Assembly (NCBI GenBank): GCA_034769895.1
Contig: CM068370.1
Location: 47,606,344-47,670,343, forward strand
DNA length: 64,000 nucleotides
Reading direction: 5' to 3'
Origin: Magicicada septendecula
Lineage: Eukaryota > Arthropoda > Insecta > Hemiptera > Cicadidae
Shown here: positions 1 to 9,878 of the stretch, piece after piece
Layout of the letters: each line of letters opens with the position of its first letter
Numbering within the stretch: position 1 is the stretch's first letter
Notes under the pieces: generated by a model
The model's database searches: none
What the model was told of the DNA's origin: nothing
The model's input: only the letters and a program-made list of their open reading frames with translations
Position numbers and translations under genes: made by a program

Positions 1-1
1 T

Positions 2-631
2 AATGAAATGTTAATGAGTGTTTATGAAGTAGAGAGAGAGTGGAAGAATAATATAGTAGTTGAGTGGGGACAGAGGGCAAATCTTCCCCTTATTGTTTAT
101 AATGATGATGATGATTTAATGTTGTTTTTTCAGGGCAAGAGACCCTTATTGTTAAATGAAGTAATGTTGTATAATGTTGTACCCTCTGTCCGTAATAATT
201 GTGAAAGTGTGATGTGGTGCTATGAAGAAAGAGAGTTATGTATTGAGAGTGAAATAGAACTATATAAGTTAGAAAGAAAGTATAATGAATTGAGAAAAAT
301 ATTAGAAGGGGTGATGATGAATCATGTGAAATACGTACCTGTTGAAAGAGAGACAGAGAATAATTTTGATAATATCTTACCTGACTATAATGACTTACCT
401 GACGTAGTAGTTGAGGAATACAAAAATGAGAAAACAATTTACCTGACGTTAACAAATAACACTGATACAGACTGGACAATTCTAACTTATGGTAACAAGA
501 TTTATAGTGGTACAATGGATGAAATAGAGTTGATAGATTATTATGATAGTAATGATTATCATAACTTGTGTGTGGATAATACTGATGAATGTTACAAATA
601 CACTAGATATATATATGACGATGGAGGATGA
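2..631 (+). CDS. Element A: C-terminal part of a gag-like protein, 5' truncated by the window edge
   Basis: The frame is open from the window start, so the upstream half (acidic N-terminus and coiled coil in the sister copies) lies outside. What remains is the C-terminal domain shared with the ORFs at 29732, 47933, 52242 and 57700. It opens with a Glu-Arg-Glu-Trp segment and GQRANLP, has an aromatic block MWCYEERELC, a charged helix of the type Y-x-L-x-RKYNEL, and ends Asp-Asp-Gly-Gly before TGA. It is closest to the copy in element F, with which it shares VVEWGQRAN. I recognise no known domain, no zinc knuckle and no enzyme motif. It lies about 2.3 kb upstream of a polypurine tract and LTR, so it is the sole ORF of an LTR element. 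Role inferred: structural or RNA-binding, Gag-like. Confidence 0.8.
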   Translation, partial: NEMLMSVYEVEREWKNNIVVEWGQRANLPLIVYNDDDDLMLFFQGKRPLLLNEVMLYNVVPSVRNNCESVMWCYEERELCIESEIELYKLERKYNELRKILEGVMMNHVKYVPVERETENNFDNILPDYNDLPDVVVEEYKNEKTIYLTLTNNTDTDWTILTYGNKIYSGTMDEIELIDYYDSNDYHNLCVDNTDECYKYTRYIYDDGG

Positions 632-1346
632 GCTAAAAGATCAGTGTTGGGACATTTTTAAATATTGTAAATTATCGGTAAGGACCCTGCAGATTTGGAC
701 ATGAGGTGTGAAACAATTGAACAATGATTGACGTATACTTTGTAAATATAATGTAGGGAATTCATGTGTGTGTATTATGAAATGTTAAGTAAGTAATGTG
801 TATATGTATTAGAAAATGTTGTGTTAATAATAATAATATTATTAATATTTTGCATTCTAATTAAATAACAAAATAATTATGAAGACAATAATTAATGATT
901 TGTAGAAGTTTGATGATAATTGAAATATGTTATTTTGATAACCAATTGAAGTAAATAATTAGAGATGTTTCAATATTGTGATTGAATGTTATATGCTTGA
1001 ATTTTTTGTTTGTGAATTTAAATTGTTTGATGAGGTTCTAATTTAATAATAATTAATAAATAAATGAATGTTAAATGGCTTATTTTGTGGAATAACTTAA
1101 TAGTTAAAAATATATGTTAATAATAAATTTTAAGCAATTTTGAAAATCTGATTGCAACACAGGATAAATAAATAATGATGAGAAATAAAAAGAGTTAATG
1201 AAAAATTTTAAATAATAATGTTTATAAATTTTATATAAATTATTTAAAAGAGAATTGTTTGTTTGATGTATGCTAATAATCCAGGTTGATTGCTATTTGT
1301 TTTTTATGTTATGTAATATATTATACTTAGTGTGTGTGGCTGGGAG

Positions 1347-1364
1347 GTTATCCAAGGGGATAAC
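1347..1364 (+). other. Conserved small stem-loop (copy A)
   Basis: GTTATCC and GGATAAC pair around a 4-nt loop directly after the block TAGTGTGTGTGGCTGGGAG. Elements C (32418-32435) and F (60130-60147) have the same leading block, but their stem is GTGAC/GTCAC. The arms changed while pairing was kept. Confidence 0.55.
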
Positions 1365-1879
1365 GTATTAAAATTTACTATATTTTAATTAATAATGATG
1401 ATTTGCTACTCAATAATTTTGTTTGAATTTGAAAAATAGATGCACTAAATACTTCTTATATTGTGTTATTATGTCTTATTATGTTAATTGCATTTAGTAT
1501 GTTAGGAATAAGAATTATAAAAATATGATAATATGTTTTCAATGTGTTTATAGATTTTAAAATAAAATGAAAAATAGTTGTGATAGGTAAAATTTTCAAT
1601 GGGTTGCAAAAGATAGAAGTGGGTGATAGTAATTGTTTGAATAAAATGTTTGAGTCAGTTCAAGTTGAATTTTGTGGGACATAGATCTGTCCAAATTGAA
1701 GTAACAGTTAAAGAAATAGTAGAGATGAAAATAGTGCAATGTTGTTTTGAGTTAATGTATGTCATAGAATTTTGAGAAGTATAAGTGGAGACACAGTAGA
1801 ATTGGAGAATTTATGTAGAGTTTTGAGCGATATATTGTTTATTTTGATGTTATTTTGTTGTAATTGTAGTGAGGTAATG

Positions 1880-2090
1880 AGATTGAGATTTTTTGGGATG
1901 GCAATTTTGTAGTAGGGGGTAGTGTAGTGTGGGAGTCCGCAACATAAGGGTTGGGACGGGATTTGGTATAGATTTTAGTGGAGACGGGGTTGCCTTAGGT
2001 AAAATCCGGGAACCAGAGAACGGGAATTGAGTTTTTTTGGGGGGGGAAACACGTATCCTATGTACAAAGGGTTAGAGAGTATTTTTTTTA
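1880..2090 (+). other. Conserved G-rich noncoding block (copy A)
   Basis: Contains GGAGTCCGCAAC, then GGGTTGGGACGGGAT, a CCTTAGGT-AATCCGGG stretch, and GGGGAAACACGTATCCTATG followed by ACAAAGGGTT. The same order and spacing occur in element C (33163-33365) and F (60853-61060), while the flanks diverge. No frame stays open through it, so an RNA-level role (packaging, export, folding) is more plausible than coding. Function unknown. Confidence 0.6.
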
Positions 2091-2667
2091 TATATTGAGA
2101 GAAGGTGGCGAATTGAGTTAAAATAGTAAGTAGTTAGAGGTAGAGAAGGGTTAGTAGATTTTTGATAGTGGGGTGTCATACTAGTTAAAGATTTTGTAAG
2201 GGAGCGTTAGAGTTATAAAAGGGGAAGTTTATGAGTAAATGCCAAGTTGATAAAGTAAATTATAATGAATAACGTAGAATCACCCAGATTAATGAAAGAG
2301 AATGATAAATGAAAATGATGGGTAAAACGAAGATTGAAATGGGAAAGAAAAAAAAAAAAAAAAAAAAAAATTTGTAATTTTGAGAAACGAATTAATAAGA
2401 GTAAATCAAGTTTAAAAGTAATTTTTTGATTTTATATGCCAATTTAATGATGTGAAGTGTATAAATTTTACATACAAATTGTTTATTTTAAGATGTTTTC
2501 TTATGTTATATTATGTTATATTAGATGTTTTGATATGTTAGGAATAAGTAAATGAAAACAAAACCAGTGCTTCTTAGCGCAAACCAGCACCGCTAGGGGG
2601 AAACAGATCAGCTGGGGATATGGTGTTGTATAAGGCCACTATTTGATATTTTGATTTGTTGTTTCAG

Positions 2668-2813
2668 TGTTTGGTGGTGCTGTGGCGGCGGACCTGAGCT
2701 GGCCTGCGCGTCAGAGCAGGGCGTTGAGTATCTGTCTGACTCTACAGTGTTGGGATCTTGAGAGAGAAGTCCAGTACTGTCATGCAGATGCGGTCACAGT
2801 CACCGGACCAAGG
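2668..2813 (+). other. Exon-like conserved island (copy A)
   Basis: Preceded by TTGTTTCAG (acceptor-like) and followed by GTGAGTT (donor-like). The 146-bp island, locally GC-rich, is conserved in element E (55461-55607) with the same borders. Its 3' half (GTGTTGGGATCT, then GAGAAGTCCAGT) also recurs in C and F. In A, E and C one frame gives a similar short peptide, EKSS-x2-(M/V)-Q followed by Ser-rich residues. It could be a short spliced exon or a structured RNA. Confidence 0.45.
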
Positions 2814-2905
2814 GTGAGTTGATTATAATTTTTTGTTGTTGTAAACCGTACAGGGGGTTGTGGCGACATATCCTGGCTGATCCCTCTAGCAAGTATGAAT
2901 GTGTC

Positions 2906-2953
2906 AATGAGATTTTTTATGCTTCGGCATAAAATATCTCATTGAGGGGGTAT
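2906..2953 (+). other. Hairpin plus polypurine tract of element A
   Basis: AATGAGAT...ATCTCATT arms enclose ATGC-TTCG-GCAT, a C(UUCG)G tetraloop, and run straight into the polypurine tract GAGGGGGTAT next to the LTR. Copies in E, C and F keep the stem with compensating changes (see findings). Confidence 0.7.
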
Positions 2954-4139
2954 TGTAGCGGGGCATTTTGGGGCCTACCTGAGACAATGTAAAGAAGTTT
3001 ATATTTTATTGATAATAAATAACATAATTTGTATTTTTTCATAAATAAATAATAATTAACTTGTTGAGTGATAGGAAAAAATTTTATAACCGAGAGGTAA
3101 ATTTCTTGTTTGAAACGAAAATAACAGTGGCAGCATTGACTGTGAAAATTATTTAATGATATTGTGTGGACAGTTTTAATAACAGCCAACAACTGTACCA
3201 AGGTCAACAAATGACGAACACGAAACCAGTGAATTCAGTTATACAACAGTAAACAAAATCTGTCAACAAGTTACATAACCAGGTCAGGCGAGCGTTACGT
3301 CAGCGCATTACATAACATGAATGCGGGGTGTGTCACGCCAGCAACATTGTGACACAACAGAACAAAGTAGTCGGAAGTTAACATCTCAGCGGACCAGACG
3401 CAAAATAAACTGTAGCGTCTGCCCGGCTCACGCCGGTTTTGGGCGAAGTTATTGTGTGTTCGCCGACGCGCCCGCATACGATAAAATGTGATCTTAAATT
3501 CAAATTAACAACTTTTAATAGCCATGAAGTAAAATGAAGTGACAGTTTTTGGTGATATATACAAAATTATAAGCAATAGAATTGTGCGGAGTGGACGGAA
3601 TTACGTAAGGAGGCTGGACTGGGTCGAATCGCTAAAGAATGGCAAGATAAGTAAACGACATGGGGTAAAACCCAAGAAATTTTTAAAATTGTAAAACCTT
3701 TGAATTTTAAAAAGAAATGGCAGCCTAAAATGTCTATACATAAATTAAACTAAATATGAGATCTCTAAAATAATTTGGTGTGTGTGTTGCGTGTGTACGT
3801 GAGAATGTAACTATATTAAGAAGTCTGGTTTGCGTTTTTTAAAAGATTATTTCAATTTAATATCTTGATTTATATAAGGTTTATATAATGTTTCAATGTT
3901 GTTTTATACCTTTTTACACTAAAAGTTTTTTTTTCTTTACATTAAAAGTTGCTTTCAAATTTATTTTATGTGCGTTTCTTTTTTGTTTGAGAAATGTTAA
4001 TAAATTTTAATTAATGTGTAAACGTATAAAGTTTTCTTGTTTGTTTAATAAACCATTCTGATTTCCTGTTCGCCGAAAAGAACCCGTGTACTAATTTTTT
4101 TTTGGTTTTGTATTATGTTTCTTGTATTTAATAAAAACA
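2954..4139 (+). repeat. Element A: LTR
   Basis: Starts TGTAGCGGGG after the polypurine tract, and the likely end is ...AAAACA at 4139 (about 1186 bp), close to the LTR sizes of C, D and G1. It is followed at 4143 by TGGCGCCCGAAG and at 4230-4250 by GCGCCCGAAAGAACAGGGAC, both resembling a tRNA-Lys primer site. A 3' LTR should not be followed by a primer site. Either the LTR extends past 4139 (as in element F, whose LTR contains an internal primer-like site), or this LTR was shared with a second tandem copy that is now lost. Confidence 0.65.
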
Positions 4140-6169
4140 AGATGGCGCCCGAAGAATTCAGTTAATAAATAGTGAACAGTAACCTATTATCAAGAAATAT
4201 AAATATCAATAAAACGATATATCACATTTTGCGCCCGAAAGAACAGGGACAAAAACGATATATCACAGCTTCAATTATCACAATTAAACAATTCATAATT
4301 AACAAGACAGTCTCTTACAACAAATCAAATAAAACTTGTTCACACGCAATAAAATGTCACCTAATATAACACACAATTGTATTACAATTGTCCCGCCCGA
4401 TTATTAAACACTGCATTTAACTAATAACCACTTGAACGCACACAGTAATCACCAACAAAATACTGAACTAAGGCCGCTGATGGCTTGTATTTATACCCCC
4501 GCTCACAGACCAGAACATTCCACAACTACGCATTATCTCTGTACTACGACATAATTAATTGCGGGCTTGACACAGTCAGTGAGGCTGGCGGCGTCTAGAA
4601 AAGTCTCGCAAGCACATGTTGAAATCACGTACACCACAACATTCAGCCGGCTTCCAATCAATTGTTCGAGAAACACGTAGATTGTTCTGTGATGGCGTAA
4701 CAATATCTTGTTCTGAGTTTGGACCATATTCCTCAGTTAATAGCACCAGACGATTCAGCTACTGCTGTGGTAATTGTAATCAGTGTCCAGCTTCTCTTGT
4801 GACTGACGATGCGATACTTCAAACTGTCGCATTCCAACTAACGTCTGTTCTACGATTGTTTTGTGACTATTACACGTTTGGCTGTTTCTATGGTCTGTTT
4901 TTTGCCTCTGTTGAATTTTTGATAATGTAACTGGCCTCACAATCCAAGGTCTTTATAGCACCACTCTCCCTTCCTGCTGGGGTTGGTCCCGTGTTTGTGT
5001 ATCTCAATAGTTTTTTAATATATCCTTGATGAAGAATGTAACACGAAGGACAGGATCTTTGTGTCACCTAACCTCACTAAATGGTTGACGTTAGTCAGAC
5101 TTGTCTCTGTTCAATGATGTATTCTTGTACTGCCACTTCTTTGTGGCAATGTCCATAATACACATATAGAATTGTGTGGGCCATGTCCATAGAACTTGTC
5201 GTCTATGGAACTGAGAACCAAGGCCCAACAGAGTGCAACAACATTTTGTTACGACGGGTCATATGGATTTTTAAATGTTATATTTAAACAGTGAAAATTA
5301 ATAACTGAAGAGAGAAATTGCTAATTACAACTGTAATTACTGTTTAACTGAACAAAGACAACAACAATCTGTCATATTCAGTGCTTCTTCACGTTTATGT
5401 TTGTCTTAATGTAATAAACAACAAATGTCACTTAATCAACACAGTCACAATAAATAACATATGTTACTAACTACAGATGCCTGCATTGAATAAGTCACTA
5501 TAATAACTTTCCACTAAACATACGCTGAATTGCTGTATTAAACTGACTAGGTGGCCACTTCCAAAATCCTGTATTTTACCCTGCTGAGACTGCAAGACGA
5601 ATCTACAGCTTTCTGGATGATGTACCGAGTATAAGTAGATAGTTACAGGTGCCTAGAAAACACTGGAAACTTCGATTCTAGGTCAATGCTGACCTTGTAC
5701 ACATCCATCTCACATTTAGGCATCATCAGCATAAAATATCTCGTAGGCATAAGACTACCCCCTTCTTAAGCTTGTTCATCTTGAACTGGCAAATCAACAC
5801 ACCACTAACTATAGATGTTTGTACACAATAATTTGGTATAATAATTTTACACTAAATGCACACTGAATTGCCATCTTAAACTGACACACTGCTAACTGCT
5901 GAATCCTGTATTTATATTTCACTGAGGTTGTGAGTCGAATCTATAGCTTCCTGGATGATGTGCAGAGAATAACTGTGTAGTTACAGGTGGCTAGAAAACA
6001 CTGGAAAATTCAATACTACTTCAATTTTGACCTTGTACACATCCATATGATGCACACACCACACAGGTTGGCTATCTCTCAGGTGTTTGAATATTAATGA
6101 AACTGACTCCAGACATAAAAGTTTGAATATTCTAATGGAACCTACAGTTTCACATCAACTCCAAATGAC
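4140..6169. other. Unassigned stretch, with a diverged tandem duplication
   Basis: No supportable gene. It starts with the primer-site-like sequences after LTR A. A TATA-like sequence on the minus strand near 4490 (GGGGTATAAATACAAG) suggests a reversed promoter or LTR fragment. From about 5475 to 6055 two diverged copies of a roughly 280-bp unit follow each other; each contains CTGGATGATGT, AGTTACAGGTG, TAGAAAACACTGGAAA and CCTTGTACACATCCAT. I could not assign the stretch to a repeat class. Confidence 0.4.
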
Positions 6170-6569
6170 TAAATAGAGAAATATCACTATAATATTGACG
6201 ACTCGGAACACTAAGTTTTTTATAAGTAAAAACGTAAAGTTTTACCTTACAGCCTAAACCGGATTTCACCTATAGAAGGCTTCATATCAGAGGCTGTCGT
6301 TAGTAGCGCTGTTCGTCTTGTTGTTGGTGACGGATAGTTTTTCGAAAGATCGAAGCTGTGTGTGTGTGGTGAGATGTGTTCGAATAATGCGTGCGATTTG
6401 AATTGTGTCTGTTCGTTTAGGATGTCGTTTTTATTTGTTTTTGTGTGTTTGTATATTTCTAATTGTTCTAGAGTGTCTAGTTTTCGGCCTTTTGTGTGTA
6501 CGTGTAGTATGTTCATGTTATTGTCGATGTTTTTTTGTCGAGATTTTTTTGTGTTCATGTTATTGTCGA

Positions 6570-7097
6570 GACGAACTAAACACAATAAAATATCTACCAG
6601 AATCTAACGGTTATGACGGAACAATAGTCAGTAAACTCCTACACAAAACACAAAACAAACAACAGACAAAGACAGAAAACAACAAATTCATAACACTAAC
6701 ATACATCAACAAACAAACAGAAAAAATTGCCCACAAATTCAAAAAAGCAGGATACAGAATCGCTTACAAAACTACTAACAAAACAGAACACACACTATCA
6801 AAACGCATGCCCAAAACACAAAACAAATTCGATCTACCCGGTGTATATAAGCTAAATTGTTCAAACTGCAATAAATTCTACATAGGCCAGACAGGACGTA
6901 GCTTCAAACAGAGATACATTGAACACACAAAAGCACTCCACACCACTACAGAATCTACCTTCGCAAACCACCTCATTGAAGCAAACCACACATATAAAAA
7001 CATCGACAATAACATGAACATACTACACGTACACACAAAAGGCCGAAAACTAGACACTCTAGAACAATTAGAAATATACAAACACAAAAACAAATAA
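6570..7097 (+). pseudogene. PLE-2 C-terminal fragment: GIY-YIG endonuclease domain
   Basis: The open stretch reads into a typical PLE tail: an upstream linker, then GVYKLNCSNCNKFYIGQTGR (GIY-YIG core with the Cys pair seen in PLE endonucleases) and a conserved FANHLIE helix. The C-terminus DTLEQLEIYKHKNK is encoded again in reverse at the left end because of the inverted terminal repeat. In the family this domain nicks DNA to prime reverse transcription. The RT domain (Y-x-DD) is absent, so the copy is 5' truncated and cannot be autonomous. The frame upstream of about 6570 is terminal-repeat sequence, not protein. Confidence 0.75.
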
Positions 7098-7231
7098 AAA
7101 CGACATCCTAAACGAACAGACACAATTCAAATCGCACGCATTATTCGAACACATCTCACCACACACACACAGCTTCGATCTTTTGAAAAACTATCTCGTC
7201 ACCAACAACAAGACGAACAGCGCTACTAACG

Positions 7232-7278
7232 ACAGCCTCTGATGAAGCCTTCTATAGGTGAAAGCCGGTTTAGGCTGT
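7232..7278 (+). ncRNA. Hammerhead-ribozyme-like motif in PLE-2
   Basis: ACAGCCT and AGGCTGT form a perfect 7-bp stem I around the core CTGATGA, a short stem II (GCCT/AGGT with a wobble), GAAA and a minimal stem III containing CCGG. Hammerheads with very short stem III are known in PLE terminal repeats. The mirrored copy at 6249-6297 (minus) has a 2-nt insertion in the core (CTGATATGA) and is probably dead. Confidence 0.6.
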
Positions 7279-7590
7279 AAGGTAAAACTTTACGTTTTTA
7301 CTTATAAAAAACTTAAGTGTTCCGAGTCGTCAATATTATAGTGATATTTAGTTAAGTAACGGACACGTCATGGACAACGAAATCCAAGAATTTAAATAGA
7401 GAAGTATTAGCAGACAGGAATATCCTTGCAGTATCCTACTTACCGTATCTGTTAAAAGGAGAGTGACATATAAAAGCCAACTGCAAGGAAAAGTGGATAT
7501 ACTCATTACACTACAGCCGATTCACATTATCACTACTACTCATTATCACAACAGTATGCTTATGGTATTTAAAAGTTAAACAATACTAAC

Positions 7591-7740
7591 CTTAGGATAA
7601 TATCACAGATATCAATATCTGATACATCTTCTGACAAATAGGCAAATCTTACTCTAAACGTTTTCCCTAGATACACTTTGGCATCACTATACGAATGTAC
7701 CATTTCTGTATGCAGTGCTCGAAGCATAGCCAGGACACAC
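7591..7740 (-). CDS. Possible host-gene internal exon, gene not recognised
   Basis: On the minus strand, TATTTAG (acceptor) precedes and GTTAGT (donor) follows a 150-bp stretch with one frame open throughout: 1 nt, 49 codons, 2 nt. The peptide begins CVLAMLRALHTEMVHSY and contains KVYLGKTFRVRFAYL and EDVSDIDICDIIL, which reads like ordinary globular protein rather than transposon. I cannot name the family. No neighbouring exon is visible; PLE-2 and G1 would lie in the flanking introns. Confidence 0.4.
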
Positions 7741-8814
7741 CTAAATACATAACCAAAAGTAATTTCTTATTTTACTAAAACAAAAAGGTCATGTTAAGCA
7801 AATACAGTTCATAAATATGTATAGAACATTCTATTTACAATATTTCACAATGACTCACATGAAGTATAAAAATTAAATTTTTTTTTTTGTTATCTGGAAA
7901 GGACAAAGGAAACAAATTATTAGGAATTGTGGTATACCTCTACGCGTTGAATGTGAACACGTGGCAGTACTGAAACTGAATGTATGGAATGAAATGATGT
8001 TTCTTTCTTGAAATGAACAAAGTTTTTTTAACGATTTTTTCTTGGTTGAAAGTGTGTTATTAATTATGTTCTGTTATACTACAAACAATAAACACAATTG
8101 GGCATATGGTTCCCTGACAATTTGCCTCTCCCATGTCACCAATTTTGAATGGTCACCAGCTTTTAAACTAATACATAAAAGCTGTACACTGCTTACAGTG
8201 TCAAATTACTCTTAACATCAGATATGTTACCTTTAAAAGATGAAGGTTACATCAGAAATAAAATCCACCCCTTTATGACGACCCCCTCTCATCATGACCA
8301 ATAATTGATGGAACGCATTTATATTCCTGTAAGACCAATGAATTTTTGAACCCCTACAAGACTGGTGATCACTAATTTTGCACTGTAAATACTCTGTGTC
8401 ACCTCTGGAAAACAACCACCCAGTTGGTAAAATTGTTTATTACAATTTGCAGAACTTTGGAAAAACCTATGTTTTGCACTATGATTAGGCAGGAATGCCA
8501 TCCACTTATCCGTATGGTGCTTTCAGCCATCACATTCTAATGCAGGTAGAGAAGCAGGTAGCCATTACATTCAACTGTAACTTTCACTGCCTAACAATTC
8601 CCTTGTTATGGGTTGTTGCTACCTTACTGCACAAAGGTATGGAGACAAAACAGTTTTGTTGTGTCATTGTTTTGAATGAGCGAGGCGGAGAGAAAACAAT
8701 TGTGCAAGAGTCTTGTCTCCAGTGCATGGTCAGCCTAATTTCCAACAGTTCGTGTACACTCATAGTTATTATCCCAATGTCTGCTACATTGTCCTAGTGT
8801 ACCATTTCTTGGTT
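7741..8814. other. Region without a recognisable gene
   Basis: AT-rich sequence between the candidate exon and the Tigger-like fragment. Short ORFs of 60-100 codons on both strands show no motif, overlap each other and look like chance. Confidence 0.5.
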
Positions 8815-8876
8815 ATGATGGCAAGTGCTGATAAAAGAAAACTGTCTGTGCTTTCATTAGATGAGCAAATATCCAT
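8815..8876 (+). pseudogene. Possible Tigger/pogo transposase start, cut by G1
   Basis: ATG-ATG opens a frame containing KRKLSVLSLDEQISI, resembling the N-terminal CENP-B-type helix-turn-helix of Tigger/Jerky transposases (KRK...LSLEEK...I pattern). It stops being transposase-like exactly where the G1 LTR begins (TGTAACGG at 8877). Only about 20 codons remain, so the assignment is tentative. Confidence 0.3.
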
Positions 8877-9148
8877 TGTAACGGGACAAAATGGGCTGAA
8901 TCATTTTGTATTAATAATTTTCAATAACTAATAATACTTTTATAATAATCCATTGTTTGGAGTTGAGTGGGAAGTTAGAACAAAGGATACGTGGATCACA
9001 GAAAATGCACGTGGCATTAATGCGTAATAAATTCACCAAGTGTTGACAATGTAAACGCCTTTCCGTCTTCCGTATTCTGGAACTATCGATATGTGACAGC
9101 CAATGAGAAAAGGAGGTACGAAGTAGATATCCGTTTAGAGCCACATGG
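8877..9148 (+). repeat. G1 5' LTR, first piece
   Basis: Starts TGTAACGGGACAAAATGGG, matching the TGTA(A/G)CGGG start of the LTRs of A, C, D and F. It is cut after ATGG (9145-9148) by Gypsy-B and resumes at 23288 with the duplicated ATGG. Confidence 0.7.
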
Positions 9149-9636
9149 TATAACCTCTTCTCTTGTGTTATAACTTAGGGAACCTGCAATAATTGGATCT
9201 GCCAATTATACAGGCTGCCTTAGTTGTGACGAGCTGAAAATAATCACAACAAATAAAACAATTCTTAAAGCAGGATATTAGGAAGGGGAGACTGTTGATT
9301 TATGCACTCAGTTTACTCGGCACTCAGATGACATCTCTTTATTACATTTGTTATGTGATTAAGTTCTCTATTGAAAGTTCTCAAACAATATAGTTTACTA
9401 TATTGTTATATATAGATATTACTCCTTTACAAAGGGCCCTCAAAATATGATGTACATCTATTTTGTTTATTCCACGGATCCGGGATTGAATATATTAAAC
9501 GACTAATGGTCACCTTGCCATATACAATACTGAAAATTTAACCATTTGAAGAATGCTTTTCATTAATCTTTTAAAACAACAAAACTTTTAGTTTAAACTT
9601 TTACTCTTTTGCTATAACCAGTGTTATTAGATTTTA

Positions 9637-9878
9637 TTCTTCGTATTGTTTAAATTAGCAGCCATCCTTACTTTTCTTTTATAAAATTGCTAAACTGCTA
9701 TAATTGTTTTTATTATTTAGACAAAGCTTTTCGTCATTACTGACATCTTCAGGTCTTAAACAATACAGGTTGTTGACATCTTCAGGTTGTTTAAGACCTG
9801 AAGATGTCAGTAATGACGAAAAGCTTTGTCTAAATAATAAAAACAATTATAGCAGTTTAGCAATTTTATAAAAGAAAA
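9637..9878. mobile_element. Miniature palindromic PLE derivative (242 bp)
   Basis: Absent from the other Gypsy-B LTR, and flanked by a 14-bp duplication GTTATTAGATTTTA (9623-9636, 9879-9892), so it is a clean insertion. It is almost entirely an inverted repeat: two facing copies of one end, joined by about 30 bp. It has no ORF. Each arm carries a hammerhead-like motif, which links it to PLE terminal repeats. Confidence 0.7.
9789..9834 (+). ncRNA. Hammerhead-like motif in the mini-PLE (plus arm)
   Basis: Core CTGAAGA at 9798-9804, stem II GTCA-GTAA-TGAC, then GAAA, a palindromic AGCT mini stem III, and stem I formed by TTTAAGAC with GTCTAAA (one bulged A). The mirrored copy is at 9716-9761 on the minus strand. 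Confidence 0.55.

Larger units (their letters stand above)
632..2953 (+). other. Element A: 3' noncoding region
   Basis: About 2.3 kb without a plausible ORF, between the gag-like stop codon and the 3' LTR. It is not random: several blocks recur in elements C, E and F. They are a stem-loop at 1347-1364, a G-rich block at 1880-2090, an exon-like island at 2668-2813 and a hairpin touching the polypurine tract at 2906-2950. Between these blocks it is AT-rich and diverged. A run of about 22 A lies at 2349-2370. Confidence 0.75.
6181..7392 (+). mobile_element. PLE-2: Penelope-like element fragment with inverted terminal copies
   Basis: Flanked by an 11-bp direct repeat TAAATAGAGAA (6170-6180 and 7393-7403), the variable-length target duplication typical of PLEs. 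About 400 bp at the left end is the reverse complement of the right end, so two terminal repeats face each other around a short coding remnant. The remnant holds only the C-terminal endonuclease part; the reverse transcriptase is missing. Each end carries a hammerhead-ribozyme-like motif. Confidence 0.8.

Noticed and set aside
2954..4250. LTR A as proof of a tandem LTR array
   Set aside because: The primer-site-like sequence after a 3' LTR suggested a tandem copy, but the F-type LTR with an internal primer-like site offers a simpler explanation. Left unresolved.
4533..4940. Overlapping ORFs of 64-104 codons on both strands
   Set aside because: No motif, no initiation context, no conservation with other copies in the window; overlapping frames on opposite strands suggest chance.
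6247..6607. ORFs on both strands at the left end of PLE-2
   Set aside because: They are the inverted terminal repeat of PLE-2 read in reverse; the real coding remnant is 6570-7097.
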